Shown here one piece after another: positions 18,823 to 28,468 of a DNA stretch of 64,000 nt. The stretch's first letter is position 1, and every line of letters begins with the position of its first letter. Source of the stretch: Thioclava atlantica (GTDB taxonomy: Bacteria > Pseudomonadota > Alphaproteobacteria > Rhodobacterales > Rhodobacteraceae); assembly GCF_000737065.1 (NCBI RefSeq), contig NZ_AQRC01000010.1:86117-150116 (forward strand). Reading direction: 5' to 3'. The notes beneath the pieces are model-generated. The model was given only the letters and a program-made list of their open reading frames with translations, ran no database searches and was not told the DNA's origin. The translations under genes were made by a program, and so were the position numbers.

Positions 18823-19884
18823 TCAGGCCGCGAGATCATGGCGCAGGATCACCGCCTCGGAGGGCTTGAGCGCACGCCGCGCATAGGCGCCATAGCTGAG
18901 CGGGTTCTGCGCCACTTCGGGGACGAGCGCCTCGAGCCCCGCGCGCTGCGCCGGTGCGATCATCTCGAGCCGTGTCGAGGCCGGGTGGAAGCTCTCGGTC
19001 TCGAGCCCGTTCGCCCGCAGCACCTGGTGACGCTCGAACATCAGGTGAATGTAATGCAGCTCTGGCAGCGGCGCCTCGAAACGGATCTGGCGACCATTCA
19101 CGAGGTCGCAAGCCCGCACGAGCACCTCCTCCTCGGCAAAGAGTGCCCGGGCGGCCTGGCCGCGCACGAGCATCCGATGCTGCGGGGAAACGATGAGATC
19201 GCGGTCGGGGCGCTCGATCCCGAAGGCTCCCGCGGAGATCCGCACCGGGCGCAGATGCGGCAAGGCATGCAACCGTGCCCCGGAGATCCGGCGCTGGCCG
19301 ATCCAGCAGACGGGCTGCGCGCCGTCGTCACGGGTGAGCACCCGGTCGCCCTCGCGCAGCGCCTCGACGGGGCGGCGGCCATGCTCGGTCTCGATCAGCG
19401 TGCCGGGGGTGAAGCAGATCACCCCGGCCGGCCCTTTCCGGGCACTCTTCGGGCGCAGGTCGAGCGCTCGCTCGACCACCCACAGATCGGTATCGGCCGG
19501 CGGCATCCGGCTTGCGAACATCAGGATGCGGGTGCCGCTTTCGGGCAGTTCGAGCAGCGTCACCACATAGGCGTGATAGCCGTCGGTCACGGTGAAGCTC
19601 TGGTCCGGGGTCTGGCCTTCATCCGCTTCCCACGCAGAGGAGCGCCGCCCCACCACCTCGCCGAGAAGCTTGCGTACCGCCCGCGCGGCCTTGACGCGCC
19701 GTTCTTCCTCGCCGCGCGCATTGCGCAGGATCAGCCGGTCGTTCGGCCCGTCGACGCAGACCGCGTTTCCCGACCACCGCCAGCACGCCCCCACGGTGAC
19801 GATTTCAGGCGGCGGCGCGGAAGTGCCGTCGATTTCGGTCTGGCCCCAAGAAATGACGAAGGTGCCCTGATAGCCGGCCTTCAT
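18823..19884 (-). CDS. Hint-domain (Hedgehog/intein-like) protein
   Basis: A 353-residue protein. Residues about 150-300 form a Hint domain: CFTPGTLIETEHGRRPVEAL, the block GDRVLTRDDGAQPVCWIG and RDLIVSPQHRMLV (the TxxH-like block). The start of the domain carries a cysteine, as in self-cleaving Hint modules. Residues 1-110 have no recognisable domain. Proteins of this build are abundant in Rhodobacterales, often as C-terminal parts of secreted or RTX-like proteins, but their function is not established. No RTX repeats are present in this one. It is monocistronic, with an A/T-rich upstream region. Confidence 0.78.
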   Translation of the reverse strand: MKAGYQGTFVISWGQTEIDGTSAPPPEIVTVGACWRWSGNAVCVDGPNDRLILRNARGEEERRVKAARAVRKLLGEVVGRRSSAWEADEGQTPDQSFTVTDGYHAYVVTLLELPESGTRILMFASRMPPADTDLWVVERALDLRPKSARKGPAGVICFTPGTLIETEHGRRPVEALREGDRVLTRDDGAQPVCWIGQRRISGARLHALPHLRPVRISAGAFGIERPDRDLIVSPQHRMLVRGQAARALFAEEEVLVRACDLVNGRQIRFEAPLPELHYIHLMFERHQVLRANGLETESFHPASTRLEMIAPAQRAGLEALVPEVAQNPLSYGAYARRALKPSEAVILRHDLAA

Positions 19885-20211
19885 GCTGCCCCATCCTGCC
19901 CGATTGTTTTATTGGAAGCTTTTTCAGCTCCTTTTTTTCGTATGTACCAAAACAAACCGGCAAAGGGAATCCCTCATGATTGACCTTAAGGGAAACTGAT
20001 TGCGAGGTGACCTCACCGGAAGTTGCGGGCCTCGTGTGCTCGGCCGGCCCGTTTGGACTATACCGCTTGCCGGTTCTGGCCGTATTTCTTCAGGCAGACA
20101 CCGCCTGCGGGATGGAAGACCTTGCGAAACCGCTGGCCCGGATGGCGAAGAGCGCCGCCGGCCCCGAATCCAAGGTCCCCACCTTCGCATTACACGGAAG
20201 AGAGGATGCCA
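19885..20211. other. Intergenic region with no recognised gene
   Basis: 327 bp between the Hint gene (minus) and a small secreted protein gene (plus). Near 19905-19945 it is A/T-rich. A weak imperfect stem (AGCT arms) followed by seven T lies at 19915-19940 on the plus strand, but no plus-strand gene precedes it. An AGAGG ribosome site for the downstream gene lies at 20201-20205. No convincing promoter elements were found. Confidence 0.4.
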
Positions 20212-20550
20212 ATGAAGACCATGACGACCATGAGCGGTCTTTTCCTGACCTTCGCCCTCGCGGCGGGAGCTGCCACCGCGGCGCAAGCCGCGAGCCTGCG
20301 CCCTCCGGAACTGATGCCCAATACCCAAGCTCAGGCACCGTCCGGGCCGAACCCGGCCTATTACCTGCCCGCCGATCCGCATCTGAGCCTGCTCGATCAG
20401 TCGCGCATTCAGCCCTTCGCGGGCAACGCCTCGCTCGGCAATCTCAGCTTCGAACAGGTGGCCGCGATCGAGAACGCCCTGCTGCATCCCTCGCTGAGCG
20501 ACAGGCGGGCGGCCCTCATCTCGCGGAGCCTCGGAACCGGCGGGATGTGA
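20212..20550 (+). CDS. Small secreted/periplasmic protein of unknown function
   Basis: A 112-residue protein. The N-terminus MKTMTTMSGLFLTFALAAGA followed by ATAAQA is a classical Sec signal peptide with a probable AXA cleavage near residue 26. The mature part of about 85 residues is rich in Pro, Leu and Ala (SLRPPELMPNTQ, NPAYYLPADPHLSLLDQSRI) and ends ALISRSLGTGGM. No domain is recognised. An ATG at 20206 is also possible; 20212 is chosen because AGAGG lies at 6-nt spacing. Upstream in-frame sequence lacks coding character. It is probably monocistronic, and an inverted repeat follows its stop. Confidence 0.65.
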   Translation: MKTMTTMSGLFLTFALAAGAATAAQAASLRPPELMPNTQAQAPSGPNPAYYLPADPHLSLLDQSRIQPFAGNASLGNLSFEQVAAIENALLHPSLSDRRAALISRSLGTGGM

Positions 20551-20556
20551 CGCAAA

Positions 20557-20593
20557 GCGCCCTGTCGAACAAAACACCGCTCAGCCAGGGCGC
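20557..20593. terminator. Inverted repeat after the small secreted protein gene
   Basis: GCGCCCTG (20557-20564) pairs with CAGGGCGC (20586-20593), an 8-bp stem with a 21-nt loop starting 6 bp after the stop codon at 20550. No T-run follows. Its right arm is shared with the outer stem of the neighbouring CCTCCTCCC hairpin on the minus strand, so the two folds are mutually exclusive. Confidence 0.4.
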
Positions 20594-20625
20594 GCTTCCA
20601 AGGGAGGAGGAGGAAGAGAGGCGCC
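20589..20625 (-). ncRNA. Isolated CCTCCTCCC-loop hairpin (CcsR-like candidate)
   Basis: On the minus strand a 5-bp stem CTTCC/GGAAG closes a 12-nt loop TCCTCCTCCCTT, with a further GGCGC/GCGCC outer stem. The loop is complementary to Shine-Dalgarno sequences and matches the loops of the array near 42 kb. It lies about 305 bp downstream of the aminopeptidase stop. Whether it is an independent sRNA, part of a long 3-prime UTR or chance cannot be decided. Confidence 0.3.
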
Positions 20626-20862
20626 GGGCCGAGCGGTTTGCTTTGTGTGCAGGAATGAACGCGAGCTCAAATCTGAATTCGGAGCAAATCCCTTTCTGCC
20701 CCTGTAGAATAAGGTTCTCGCGTCGCGGTTTCAGCGTCAATCCTCGCCTGAAACGCGCCTCGCGAGGGGGAGCGCAAACCGGGCCTCGTCCGGACGAAAC
20801 GCCCAAATTTTCATCACGCCCACCCACAGCGCCGAAATTTCAGTCGCCACGCAGATGTGAAA

Positions 20863-20898
20863 GAGGCGGCGCTCCGTCGAATCGCGAAGCGCCGCCTC
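20863..20898 (-). terminator. Terminator hairpin of the aminopeptidase gene
   Basis: An 11-bp perfect stem (20863-20873 with 20888-20898) with a 14-nt loop sits 33 bp past the aminopeptidase stop. On the minus strand it is followed by TTTCA, a short T-run. This is a plausible intrinsic terminator, weaker than canonical ones. Confidence 0.55.
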
Positions 20899-20931
20899 CT
20901 GCCGGTGTCGGTCGAGCGTGAAAGGCCGCGC

Positions 20932-22173
20932 TCAGACGGCCCATTCGCCCTTGCGGAAGACCGGAACCCGCGCGCCATCGGCGGTGATCCCGTCGATATC
21001 GGTCTCGGGGCCACCGATCATCCAGTCCACGTGGATCATCGAGCTGTTGCCGCCCTTCGCGGCGATGTCCTCGGGGCTCAGTTCGCCACCGCCGAGGAAA
21101 CATTTCGAATAGCACTGCCCCATCGCGATATGGCACGCGGCATTCTCGTCATAGAGCGTGTTGTAGAACAGCAGGCCCGATTTGGAGATCGGCGAGCCAT
21201 GCGGCACCAGCGCCACCTCGCCCAGCCGCCGCGCGCCTTCATCCGTCTCCAGCAGCTTTTGCAGCACCGCCTCGCCGCGCGACGCTTTCGCCTCGACGAC
21301 GCGCCCGCCCTCGAACCGCATCTCGATATTCTCGATCAGGCTGCCCTGATGCGAAAGCGGCTTGGTCGCGCACACCACGCCCTCGACCTTCGCGGCATGG
21401 GGCGTCGTGAAGACCTCTTCGGTCGGAATGTTCGGATTGCAGGTCACGCCGTTATTGGCGACCGAGGCGCCGCCGTTCCATTCGTGATCGTCAGCGAGAC
21501 CCACGGTCAGATCGGTGCCCGCGCCCTTGAAATGCAGCGCCGCGAAACGCTGTTCGTTGAGCCATTCGCGGCGGGTGCGCAGGGCGGCGTTATGGGCCTC
21601 CCAGGCCGCGACCGGGTCGGGCTGATCGGCGCGCGAGGCCGCGAAGATCGCCGCGGCCAGTTTCGCCACCGCCTGATCCTCGGGCAGGTCGGGGAAGACG
21701 CGCTTGGCCCAGGCCGGGGTCGGATAGCTCACGATCGACCAATTGATATCGAAATTCGAGATCTTCTCGAGCGCCGGCTTGTAGGCGATGGAATTGGCCT
21801 TGCCCGCGCGCGAGACCTTCTCGGGGTCCTGCTCGGAGAGCAGCATCGGATCCTCGCCCACGATCGCCATGCGCGCCGCACCGCTCTCATAGGCCTTGGC
21901 CATGCCCTGATAGAGCCAGCCGGGTGCGCGGTCGAAGCTCTCGTCCTGCGCGTTCTCGAAGCGCGCGAGCGTCACCTCGGCATCGCTCAGGAGCGGCGTG
22001 ACGGTGCCCGCACCCTCGCGATAGGCGATGGCCGCGATCTTGCGCACGAGCGGCAATGCCTCGACCGGGGCGGTGAGGACCAGATCCTGCCCGGGCTGAA
22101 GGTTGAGCCCGACCCGGACCGCGACCTCCGCGAGCTTGTCGAGAGTTTGCGCGTCGATGCCGTCACTTGCCAT
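20932..22173 (-). CDS. M29-family metallo-aminopeptidase
   Basis: A 413-residue cytosolic enzyme of the AmpS/PepS/AmpT family, which removes N-terminal residues from peptides using two metal ions. Diagnostic segments are the N-terminal LDKLAEVAVRVGLNLQPGQD, then FNTLYDEN-type sequence (LLFYNTLYDENAACHIAMGQ), NPNIPTEEVFTTP and MIHVDWMIGGPETDIDG, which hold the conserved Glu, His and Asp metal ligands. The length fits the family (about 410 residues). It appears to be a single-gene transcript with a terminator hairpin after the stop. Confidence 0.9.
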   Translation of the reverse strand: MASDGIDAQTLDKLAEVAVRVGLNLQPGQDLVLTAPVEALPLVRKIAAIAYREGAGTVTPLLSDAEVTLARFENAQDESFDRAPGWLYQGMAKAYESGAARMAIVGEDPMLLSEQDPEKVSRAGKANSIAYKPALEKISNFDINWSIVSYPTPAWAKRVFPDLPEDQAVAKLAAAIFAASRADQPDPVAAWEAHNAALRTRREWLNEQRFAALHFKGAGTDLTVGLADDHEWNGGASVANNGVTCNPNIPTEEVFTTPHAAKVEGVVCATKPLSHQGSLIENIEMRFEGGRVVEAKASRGEAVLQKLLETDEGARRLGEVALVPHGSPISKSGLLFYNTLYDENAACHIAMGQCYSKCFLGGGELSPEDIAAKGGNSSMIHVDWMIGGPETDIDGITADGARVPVFRKGEWAV

Positions 22174-22256
22174 GAATGCCTCCTGATTTGACTTACCGGC
22201 AAGATAGAGGTCGCGGCGCGAGGCTCAAGCCCGGATGACGGTTGGTCAGTTGCGCG

Positions 22257-23227
22257 CTAATGCCCGAACCAGGGCGCGGCATGGGCGACGATCTCGTCGA
22301 GATCGCGGTAGCGCGCGGTGAAGCCCAGTTCCTCGGCCGCGCGGGAGGGATCGGCGGTCAGTTCGGCGGGATCGCCGGGCCGGCGCGGCGCGAGTTCCAC
22401 GGGCACCTTGCGCCCGGTCACCCGCTCGACCGCGGCCACGACCTGATGAACCGAGGCGCCCTGCCCGGTGCCGAGATTGAGCGCGAGGCTCCCCCCGCCG
22501 CCCTCGAGATGATCGAGCGCGAGCAGATGCGCGCGGGCGAGATCATCGACATGGATATAGTCGCGGATGCAGGTGCCGTCGGGCGTCGGGTAATCGGTGC
22601 CGAAGATCTTCAGCGGCCCGCCCTGCCCCGAGGCTGCCATCAGTGTCAGCGGGATCAGATGCGTCTCGGGATCGTGCCGCTCGCCGATCTCGCCCGCGGG
22701 ATCGGCCCCCGCGGCATTGAAATAGCGCAGCGCGGCAAAGCGCAGGCCATGCGCCACCTCCGCATCGCGCAACATCCATTCACAGGCGAGCTTGGTCCGA
22801 CCATAGGGGTTGATCGGCGCTTGCGGCAGGTCTTCCGAGATCGGCAGCCTGTCGGGCACGCCATAGGTCGCGCAGCTCGAGGAGAAGACGATCTTGTCGA
22901 TGCCCGCCGCTTCGGCCGCGCCGAGAAGCGACACCATCCCGCACAGATTGTTGTCGTAATAGCGCTCGGGCGCGCCCACGCTCTCGCCGACATAGGCGAG
23001 GGCCGCGAAATGGATCACCGCGCCGATTTCGTGCGCGGCCAGCGTGCGCGCGAGCAGATCCCGGTCGCGCAGATCGCCCTCCACGAACGGCCCCCAGAGC
23101 ACCGCATCCGCATGTCCGCGCGAGAGATCGTCATAGACGACCGGGACACGCCCCGCCGCGGCCAGCGCCTTGCAGCAATGAGAGCCGATGAAGCCCGCTC
23201 CGCCCGTGACGAGGACCGCGGGTTTGC

Positions 23228-23231
<4 letters not shown>
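22257..23231 (-). CDS. galE: UDP-glucose 4-epimerase
   Basis: A 324-residue short-chain dehydrogenase-type enzyme interconverting UDP-glucose and UDP-galactose. The NAD-binding motif VLVTGGAGFIGSHCCKAL starts at about residue 6, catalytic Ser is in VFSSSCATYG, and the Tyr/Lys pair in PYGRTKLACEWML near residue 145. Substrate-loop sequences DYPTPDGTCIRDYIHVDDLA and the C-terminal GFTARYRDLDEIVAHAAPWFG are GalE-like. Its ATG overlaps the TGA of the upstream UXS gene by 4 nt (ATGA), so the two are coupled and likely supply sugars for exopolysaccharide or LPS. Confidence 0.93.
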
Positions 23232-24280
<1,049 letters not shown>

Positions 24281-24422
24281 ACAAATCCTCGTTCTCGCCA
24301 CCCTCTCCTCACCCGCACCGATTGCGCAGGCAGGAACAGCCCTGTCCCATTCGCCGTTAATAAAGTTAACAACTATGTGAACATCTTGAAATGATCTACC
24401 GCAAGGGCTGGGCGAAAATCGG

Positions 24423-25778
24423 TCATTCTCGTGTCAGAATTGCACCCACGACGGAGGGCGAGAGGATCTTTTCGCGACAATCGAGATCGCCCGGCAGCGT
24501 CCGGCACACGCGCGCCATCCCCCGGATTGTCCGCTTTCCGGCCAACCCGTCGAGCGGGCCGGAATAGAGGCCCTGCTTCTTCAGATCCTGCTGGATGAGG
24601 TAGATCGCGAGATTGGGATTGGCCGCGTAGAGCTGCTTCGCCCCGTCGCCGCTCAGCGCACCGGGCTCCGCCTGGACCCGCTCCGCCATCGCGGCAAGCC
24701 CCGCCGGGTCACGCCGACGCGCAGCCTCGATGGAGAGCGCATAGCGTTCGTAATCGCCATCGGTGAAAAGCGTCTTGTACTTGTCGAGCGCCGCTTGCGC
24801 GGCGGGGCGGTCCTTGCGGATATTGAGCTGGTTACCGTCGCGCAGCAAGGCGACGAGGTAATGCGCGGCTTCACCATTTCCCGCATCGGCCGCCTCAGTG
24901 AGCCTCTCGATCGTCTTCGGGCCGCTCGCGCGCAAAGTGATGCCCCACATCTGGCGGATCGCGTCGAGAACCTCGATGCGGTCATTGCCGGCCGCCCTCG
25001 CTTTCGCGGCATACCCCGCGAATTTCGCGCGCGAGGTCGATCTCCCGCCGAGAAAACCATACATCGCCCCTTCCGCGAGCGTGGCCCAAGCGCCGGCCTC
25101 TCCCAACTCGCCCGCACGCTCGAGCGCTGCTTGCGCTGCCTGCGGATCGCGCTCGCTCCACATCAGCATCTCGCCAAATTTCCACAGCGCCTCGCCCTTG
25201 CCCGCCTTGGCGGCGGCCTCGGCCAGCGCGCGCGCCTTGGTCCAGTCCTTCGGAAGGCCGGTGCCGTAGAGGTAGAATTGCGAAAGCGCGGTCTGGGCGT
25301 CCGGATCGTCCGCGGCCACACGCTCCTCGAGCAGTTCCCTGCCCCGCGCGGCATCGCGTGGAATGACCCAGCCGCCCAGCAGATGCTTGCCCAGAATGGT
25401 GCGCGCCCGGCCGTCTCCCGCCTTCACCGCCCGTTCCAGCAATGTGACGCCACGCTGCGGATCGGCGGGCACCGGCCCGCCCCACATCAGGATATCGCCG
25501 AGCGTCCGCATCGCGCTCACATCGCCCTCGGCAACCGCCTGTTCGAGGAGGGCGACCCCGGCTGCGGGGTCTTTCGCCTCGCCGTCGAGGCCCCAGATCT
25601 TCGCCTCGCCACGCTCACGCGCGGAGCGCTGATCGGCACTTGGCGCCGCAGTTTGCGAGGCTGCGGGCGCGACGGCGGACCCGGCATCCTGGGCGATGCT
25701 CGTTCCCACCGTTCCGAACAGCAATCCTGCCCCGAGAATGACCCCTCCGACCAGCACACGGTCTGACCGCATCCACAT
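24423..25778 (-). CDS. Secreted Sel1-repeat (TPR-like) protein
   Basis: A 451-residue protein with an N-terminal signal peptide (VLVGGVILGAGLLFGTVGTS, then IAQDA with probable cleavage) and an Ala/Ser/Pro-rich spacer to about residue 50. Residues 60-330 contain Sel1-type repeats of about 36 residues (PAAGVALLEQAVAEGDVSAM, PQRGVTLLERAVKAGDGRAR). Near residues 385-425 the segment IYLIQQDLKKQGLYSGPLDG resembles a peptidoglycan-binding_1 core. The protein probably acts in the periplasm as a scaffold; a cell-wall or polysaccharide role is inferred from the wall-binding-like tail and the sugar-nucleotide genes next to it. Confidence 0.72.
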   Translation of the reverse strand: MWMRSDRVLVGGVILGAGLLFGTVGTSIAQDAGSAVAPAASQTAAPSADQRSARERGEAKIWGLDGEAKDPAAGVALLEQAVAEGDVSAMRTLGDILMWGGPVPADPQRGVTLLERAVKAGDGRARTILGKHLLGGWVIPRDAARGRELLEERVAADDPDAQTALSQFYLYGTGLPKDWTKARALAEAAAKAGKGEALWKFGEMLMWSERDPQAAQAALERAGELGEAGAWATLAEGAMYGFLGGRSTSRAKFAGYAAKARAAGNDRIEVLDAIRQMWGITLRASGPKTIERLTEAADAGNGEAAHYLVALLRDGNQLNIRKDRPAAQAALDKYKTLFTDGDYERYALSIEAARRRDPAGLAAMAERVQAEPGALSGDGAKQLYAANPNLAIYLIQQDLKKQGLYSGPLDGLAGKRTIRGMARVCRTLPGDLDCREKILSPSVVGAILTRE

Positions 25779-26010
25779 CGCCTATCCCCTTTTCGTCTTG
25801 CACCCGAGAACTGTCGCTCGGATCGAAGTGTAGCACATTGATCCGGCACAAATCACTGAGAAACCTTACAGACCTCCGGGGCCGGCGCAAATCCTGCCGC
25901 GCGGAACCGCGCCGCGAAGGGGTGACAAAGAGGCAGCAAAGTCGGCATACCGATCGGAGGTTGCACCGCGCGCGCGCCTGCCCTCGAAACCAGTGCGAGC
26001 TCCTGCGCGC

Positions 26011-26853
26011 TCATGCCAACCGTCCTCCTGGGCCGCCGGCCAGGTCGAAGGGCAGATCCGATACCAGCTGGAAGGTCAGCTCCGCGAGGTTCCGCGCCCC
26101 GGTCTTCGCGTAGAGATTGCTCAGATGGCTGCGCAAGGTCGATTCCTTGATCCCGAGCTCCGAGCGCATCCGCTCTGGCGAATGGCCGTGGCTCAGCAGC
26201 AGGCAGACCCGATATTCCGCCCGGCTCAGACGTGCGGGATTGTCCGCGCTCAGGATCGGCGCGCCTGCGGTGACCGGAACCTGCGCGGCGACCGCCTTGA
26301 GCAGCGTATCGGTGAACAGCCCTCGCGCCCGGTTTTGCCAGGTCCGGCTGAGCGTCTCCGCAAGGGTGCTCAGAACCGCCTGCTGGTAATGGCGGACCTT
26401 CTCGGTGAAATACAGCTCGAGCGTGTCGATGGAACGCTCGCCGATCTCGAGCGGGATCACCACGATATCCTGAAGATGACGCCGTGCGAGCGCTGCGGAA
26501 AGGACAGGATGCATTTCCGCGTCGCGCACCGAACCGTACCAGGTCGAGCCCGGCTTGGCCGTCTCGAGAAAACGGCCGAGCAGGAGCGCTGCGTGGCTCC
26601 GGTCGATCGGGACCCGGCAGCCCGAGCGGGCGCGATCATGGACGAGCACCTTGGCTGGCGCCTCTGAGGGACGGCAATGGCGCGCCAAGATCACGGCTTC
26701 CGCCCCGATACTGTCGGTCAGATATCTCAGTGACGTTCGCAACGGATTGGTTCCGTGCAGACATTCGCACCATTGTGCGACAGCCCCGATCATGCTTGCT
26801 TCAATCGCACGCATCCGGCCGGGTGGCTCCCCGGCAATCGCATAGTCCTTCAT
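26011..26853 (-). CDS. LuxR-type helix-turn-helix transcriptional regulator
   Basis: A protein of about 280 residues. The C-terminal 65 residues form a LuxR DNA-binding domain: LSRAEYRVCLLLSHGHSPER, then MRSELGIKESTLRSHLSNLY and AKTGARNLAELT. The N-terminal 200 residues show neither a receiver domain nor a clear autoinducer domain; sequence such as DIVVIPLEIGERSIDTLELY suggests a GAF/PAS-like sensor fold. The start is ambiguous: 26865 is also an ATG, but the G-rich GGTGGGGG before 26853 fits a ribosome site better. It is divergent from the amino-acid dehydrogenase gene across 340 bp and may regulate it. Confidence 0.78.
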   Translation of the reverse strand: MKDYAIAGEPPGRMRAIEASMIGAVAQWCECLHGTNPLRTSLRYLTDSIGAEAVILARHCRPSEAPAKVLVHDRARSGCRVPIDRSHAALLLGRFLETAKPGSTWYGSVRDAEMHPVLSAALARRHLQDIVVIPLEIGERSIDTLELYFTEKVRHYQQAVLSTLAETLSRTWQNRARGLFTDTLLKAVAAQVPVTAGAPILSADNPARLSRAEYRVCLLLSHGHSPERMRSELGIKESTLRSHLSNLYAKTGARNLAELTFQLVSDLPFDLAGGPGGRLA

Positions 26854-27193
26854 GGCCCCCACCATCCCTAAAGACTATCTCTATTTATCGTCAGCGCCCT
26901 CTCGGTACCCTTCCCGCAAAGCGCCTCACATTTACGTTACCTCCAATTGCGGGTTTTCCCTAGAGTTTTCTGAAAGCCCGAAAGCGGACCCGTGGCTCTC
27001 GTGTGAAGGGCGAGGTCGGTCGACCGCCCCGCCACTCTCCTGAGCCGCGGCAGTCCAGTCGGAACCTCGGGACGCGCCGTCGCTTGACGCTTTCACGGGC
27101 CGCCGATAGCGTTCGGCTCATCTGCCAGAGCAAGGGAAATCATGCGCTTACCCCCTTTCGCCCGTCTCCTTTCAGCCCGCTCCGGAAGCTCCG
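26854..27193. other. Divergent intergenic region
   Basis: 340 bp between the LuxR gene (minus) and the amino-acid dehydrogenase gene (plus). The LuxR-proximal 100 bp are A/T-richer (CTATCTCTATTTATCG, ACATTTACGTTACC) and probably hold its promoter. A GTCGACC-type restriction-site-like palindrome lies near 27019. A candidate plus-strand promoter is listed separately. No small ORF with a good start was recognised. Confidence 0.4.
27084..27112 (+). promoter_or_regulatory. Candidate sigma-70 promoter of the dehydrogenase/OCD pair
   Basis: TTGACG at 27084-27089, a 17-bp spacer and TAGCGT at 27107-27112 give a plausible housekeeping promoter for the two-gene unit starting at 27194. The -35 matches consensus in five of six positions and the -10 in three of six. 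Confidence 0.4.
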
Positions 27194-28459
27194 ATGGCTG
27201 AGCGTGTCATCGTCATTGGCGCAGGCATCGTCGGGATTCAGAGCGCTCATGCGCTTGCCCGCCGCGGCCTCTGCGTCACCGTGGTCGAGCGCGCGCCGGC
27301 TCCCGCGATGCTGTGCAGCCGCGCCAATGCCGGGGTGGTGTCGATCGGCCATGCCGAGGCCTGGGCGGGACCCGACGCGCCGCGCACCCTGCTCCGCGCG
27401 GCGCTCGGGCGCGATCCCGGCATCAAGGTGAGCCGCTGGGCCGATCCCGCGCTGATCCGCTGGGGGCTCGACTTCCTGCGCAATTGTTCCGCCGAAGCGC
27501 ATGACGCGAATTCGGCGCGGTTGACGCGGCTTTGCCTTTACAGCCGCGACCGCCTGCCCGTCGTCGCGCAGGAAGCGGGGCTTTCGGACCTGTTGCGTCA
27601 TGACGGCGCGCTCTACCTGCTGCCCGACAGGGCCGCGGTCGAGGCATGGCAGCACGCCCATTCCCAGACCAGCGAAACCGGCATGAGCCTGCTGTCTCCC
27701 TCCGAGATCGTAACGAAGGACCCCGCCCTCGCGCCGATTGCGGCGCGGTTCGCGGGCGCGCTCTTCAGCCCGCATGACAGCGTCGGCGATTGCCACCGCT
27801 TCGCAACCGGGCTCGGCGCGCATCTCGGCACGCTCGACCATGTCGATCTGCGCTATGAAACCGAGCTCGATCACATCGAGCGCGAGGGCGGGCGGATCAT
27901 CGGCATCCGCGCGGGCGGCGAGCGGATCGCGGCCGATCATGTCATCCTCGCAACCGGGGTCGAGACGCCAAAGCTCACCCGGCCTCTGGGCTTCGTGCCC
28001 CGCATCTACCCGGTGAAAGGTTATTCGGGCAGTTGGCGACTGCGCGATCCCGCCCGCGCGCCCACCCTGCCCTATCTCGACGAGGCCGCCCGTCTTGCCG
28101 TCTCGAGCTATAGCGGCATCCTGCGGATCACCGCGATGGCCGAGTTCGCGGGCGGGGATGACAGCCTGCCCGAGGCGCGCCTGTCCGTCCTCAAGGACTA
28201 TGTGGCCCGGCATTTCGCCGATCTCGTCGATCTGGAGGATGTGACATTCTGGACCGGATCGCGCCCCACCACCCCGGCCAGCGCGCCCTATCTGGGCCGG
28301 GTGCGCCGCTTCGGCAATCTCTGGATCAATGCGGGCCACGGGGCGCTCGGCTGGACCGCCTCAGCGGGAAGTGCGGAGTTGCTCGCCAAGGCGATCACCC
28401 GCGAAGAACGCGACTGCCGCGATGTCTCGGCGCAGGCTCGCTGGCTCGACCCTCTCTAG
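27194..28459 (+). CDS. FAD-dependent D-amino-acid dehydrogenase-like oxidoreductase
   Basis: A 421-residue flavoprotein of the DadA/glycine-oxidase family. The FAD-binding motif is at the very N-terminus (RVIVIGAGIVGIQSAHALAR, then VTVVER), followed by the family segment CSRANAGVVSIGHAEAW; the C-terminal FAD contact is LWINAGHGALGWTASAGSAE. DadA-type enzymes oxidise D-amino acids (D-alanine, D-proline, D-hydroxyproline) to keto or imino acids. Directly downstream (9 bp) is an ornithine cyclodeaminase/ketimine reductase-like gene, which could reduce a cyclic imine product; this pairing suggests D-proline, hydroxyproline or pipecolate-type catabolism, but that is inference. Confidence 0.8.
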   Translation: MAERVIVIGAGIVGIQSAHALARRGLCVTVVERAPAPAMLCSRANAGVVSIGHAEAWAGPDAPRTLLRAALGRDPGIKVSRWADPALIRWGLDFLRNCSAEAHDANSARLTRLCLYSRDRLPVVAQEAGLSDLLRHDGALYLLPDRAAVEAWQHAHSQTSETGMSLLSPSEIVTKDPALAPIAARFAGALFSPHDSVGDCHRFATGLGAHLGTLDHVDLRYETELDHIEREGGRIIGIRAGGERIAADHVILATGVETPKLTRPLGFVPRIYPVKGYSGSWRLRDPARAPTLPYLDEAARLAVSSYSGILRITAMAEFAGGDDSLPEARLSVLKDYVARHFADLVDLEDVTFWTGSRPTTPASAPYLGRVRRFGNLWINAGHGALGWTASAGSAELLAKAITREERDCRDVSAQARWLDPL

Positions 28460-28468
28460 GAGACCCTC

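Noticed and set aside
19915..19940. Plus-strand terminator with seven T
   Set aside because: The stem is short and mismatched, and no plus-strand gene lies upstream; more likely part of the Hint gene promoter region.
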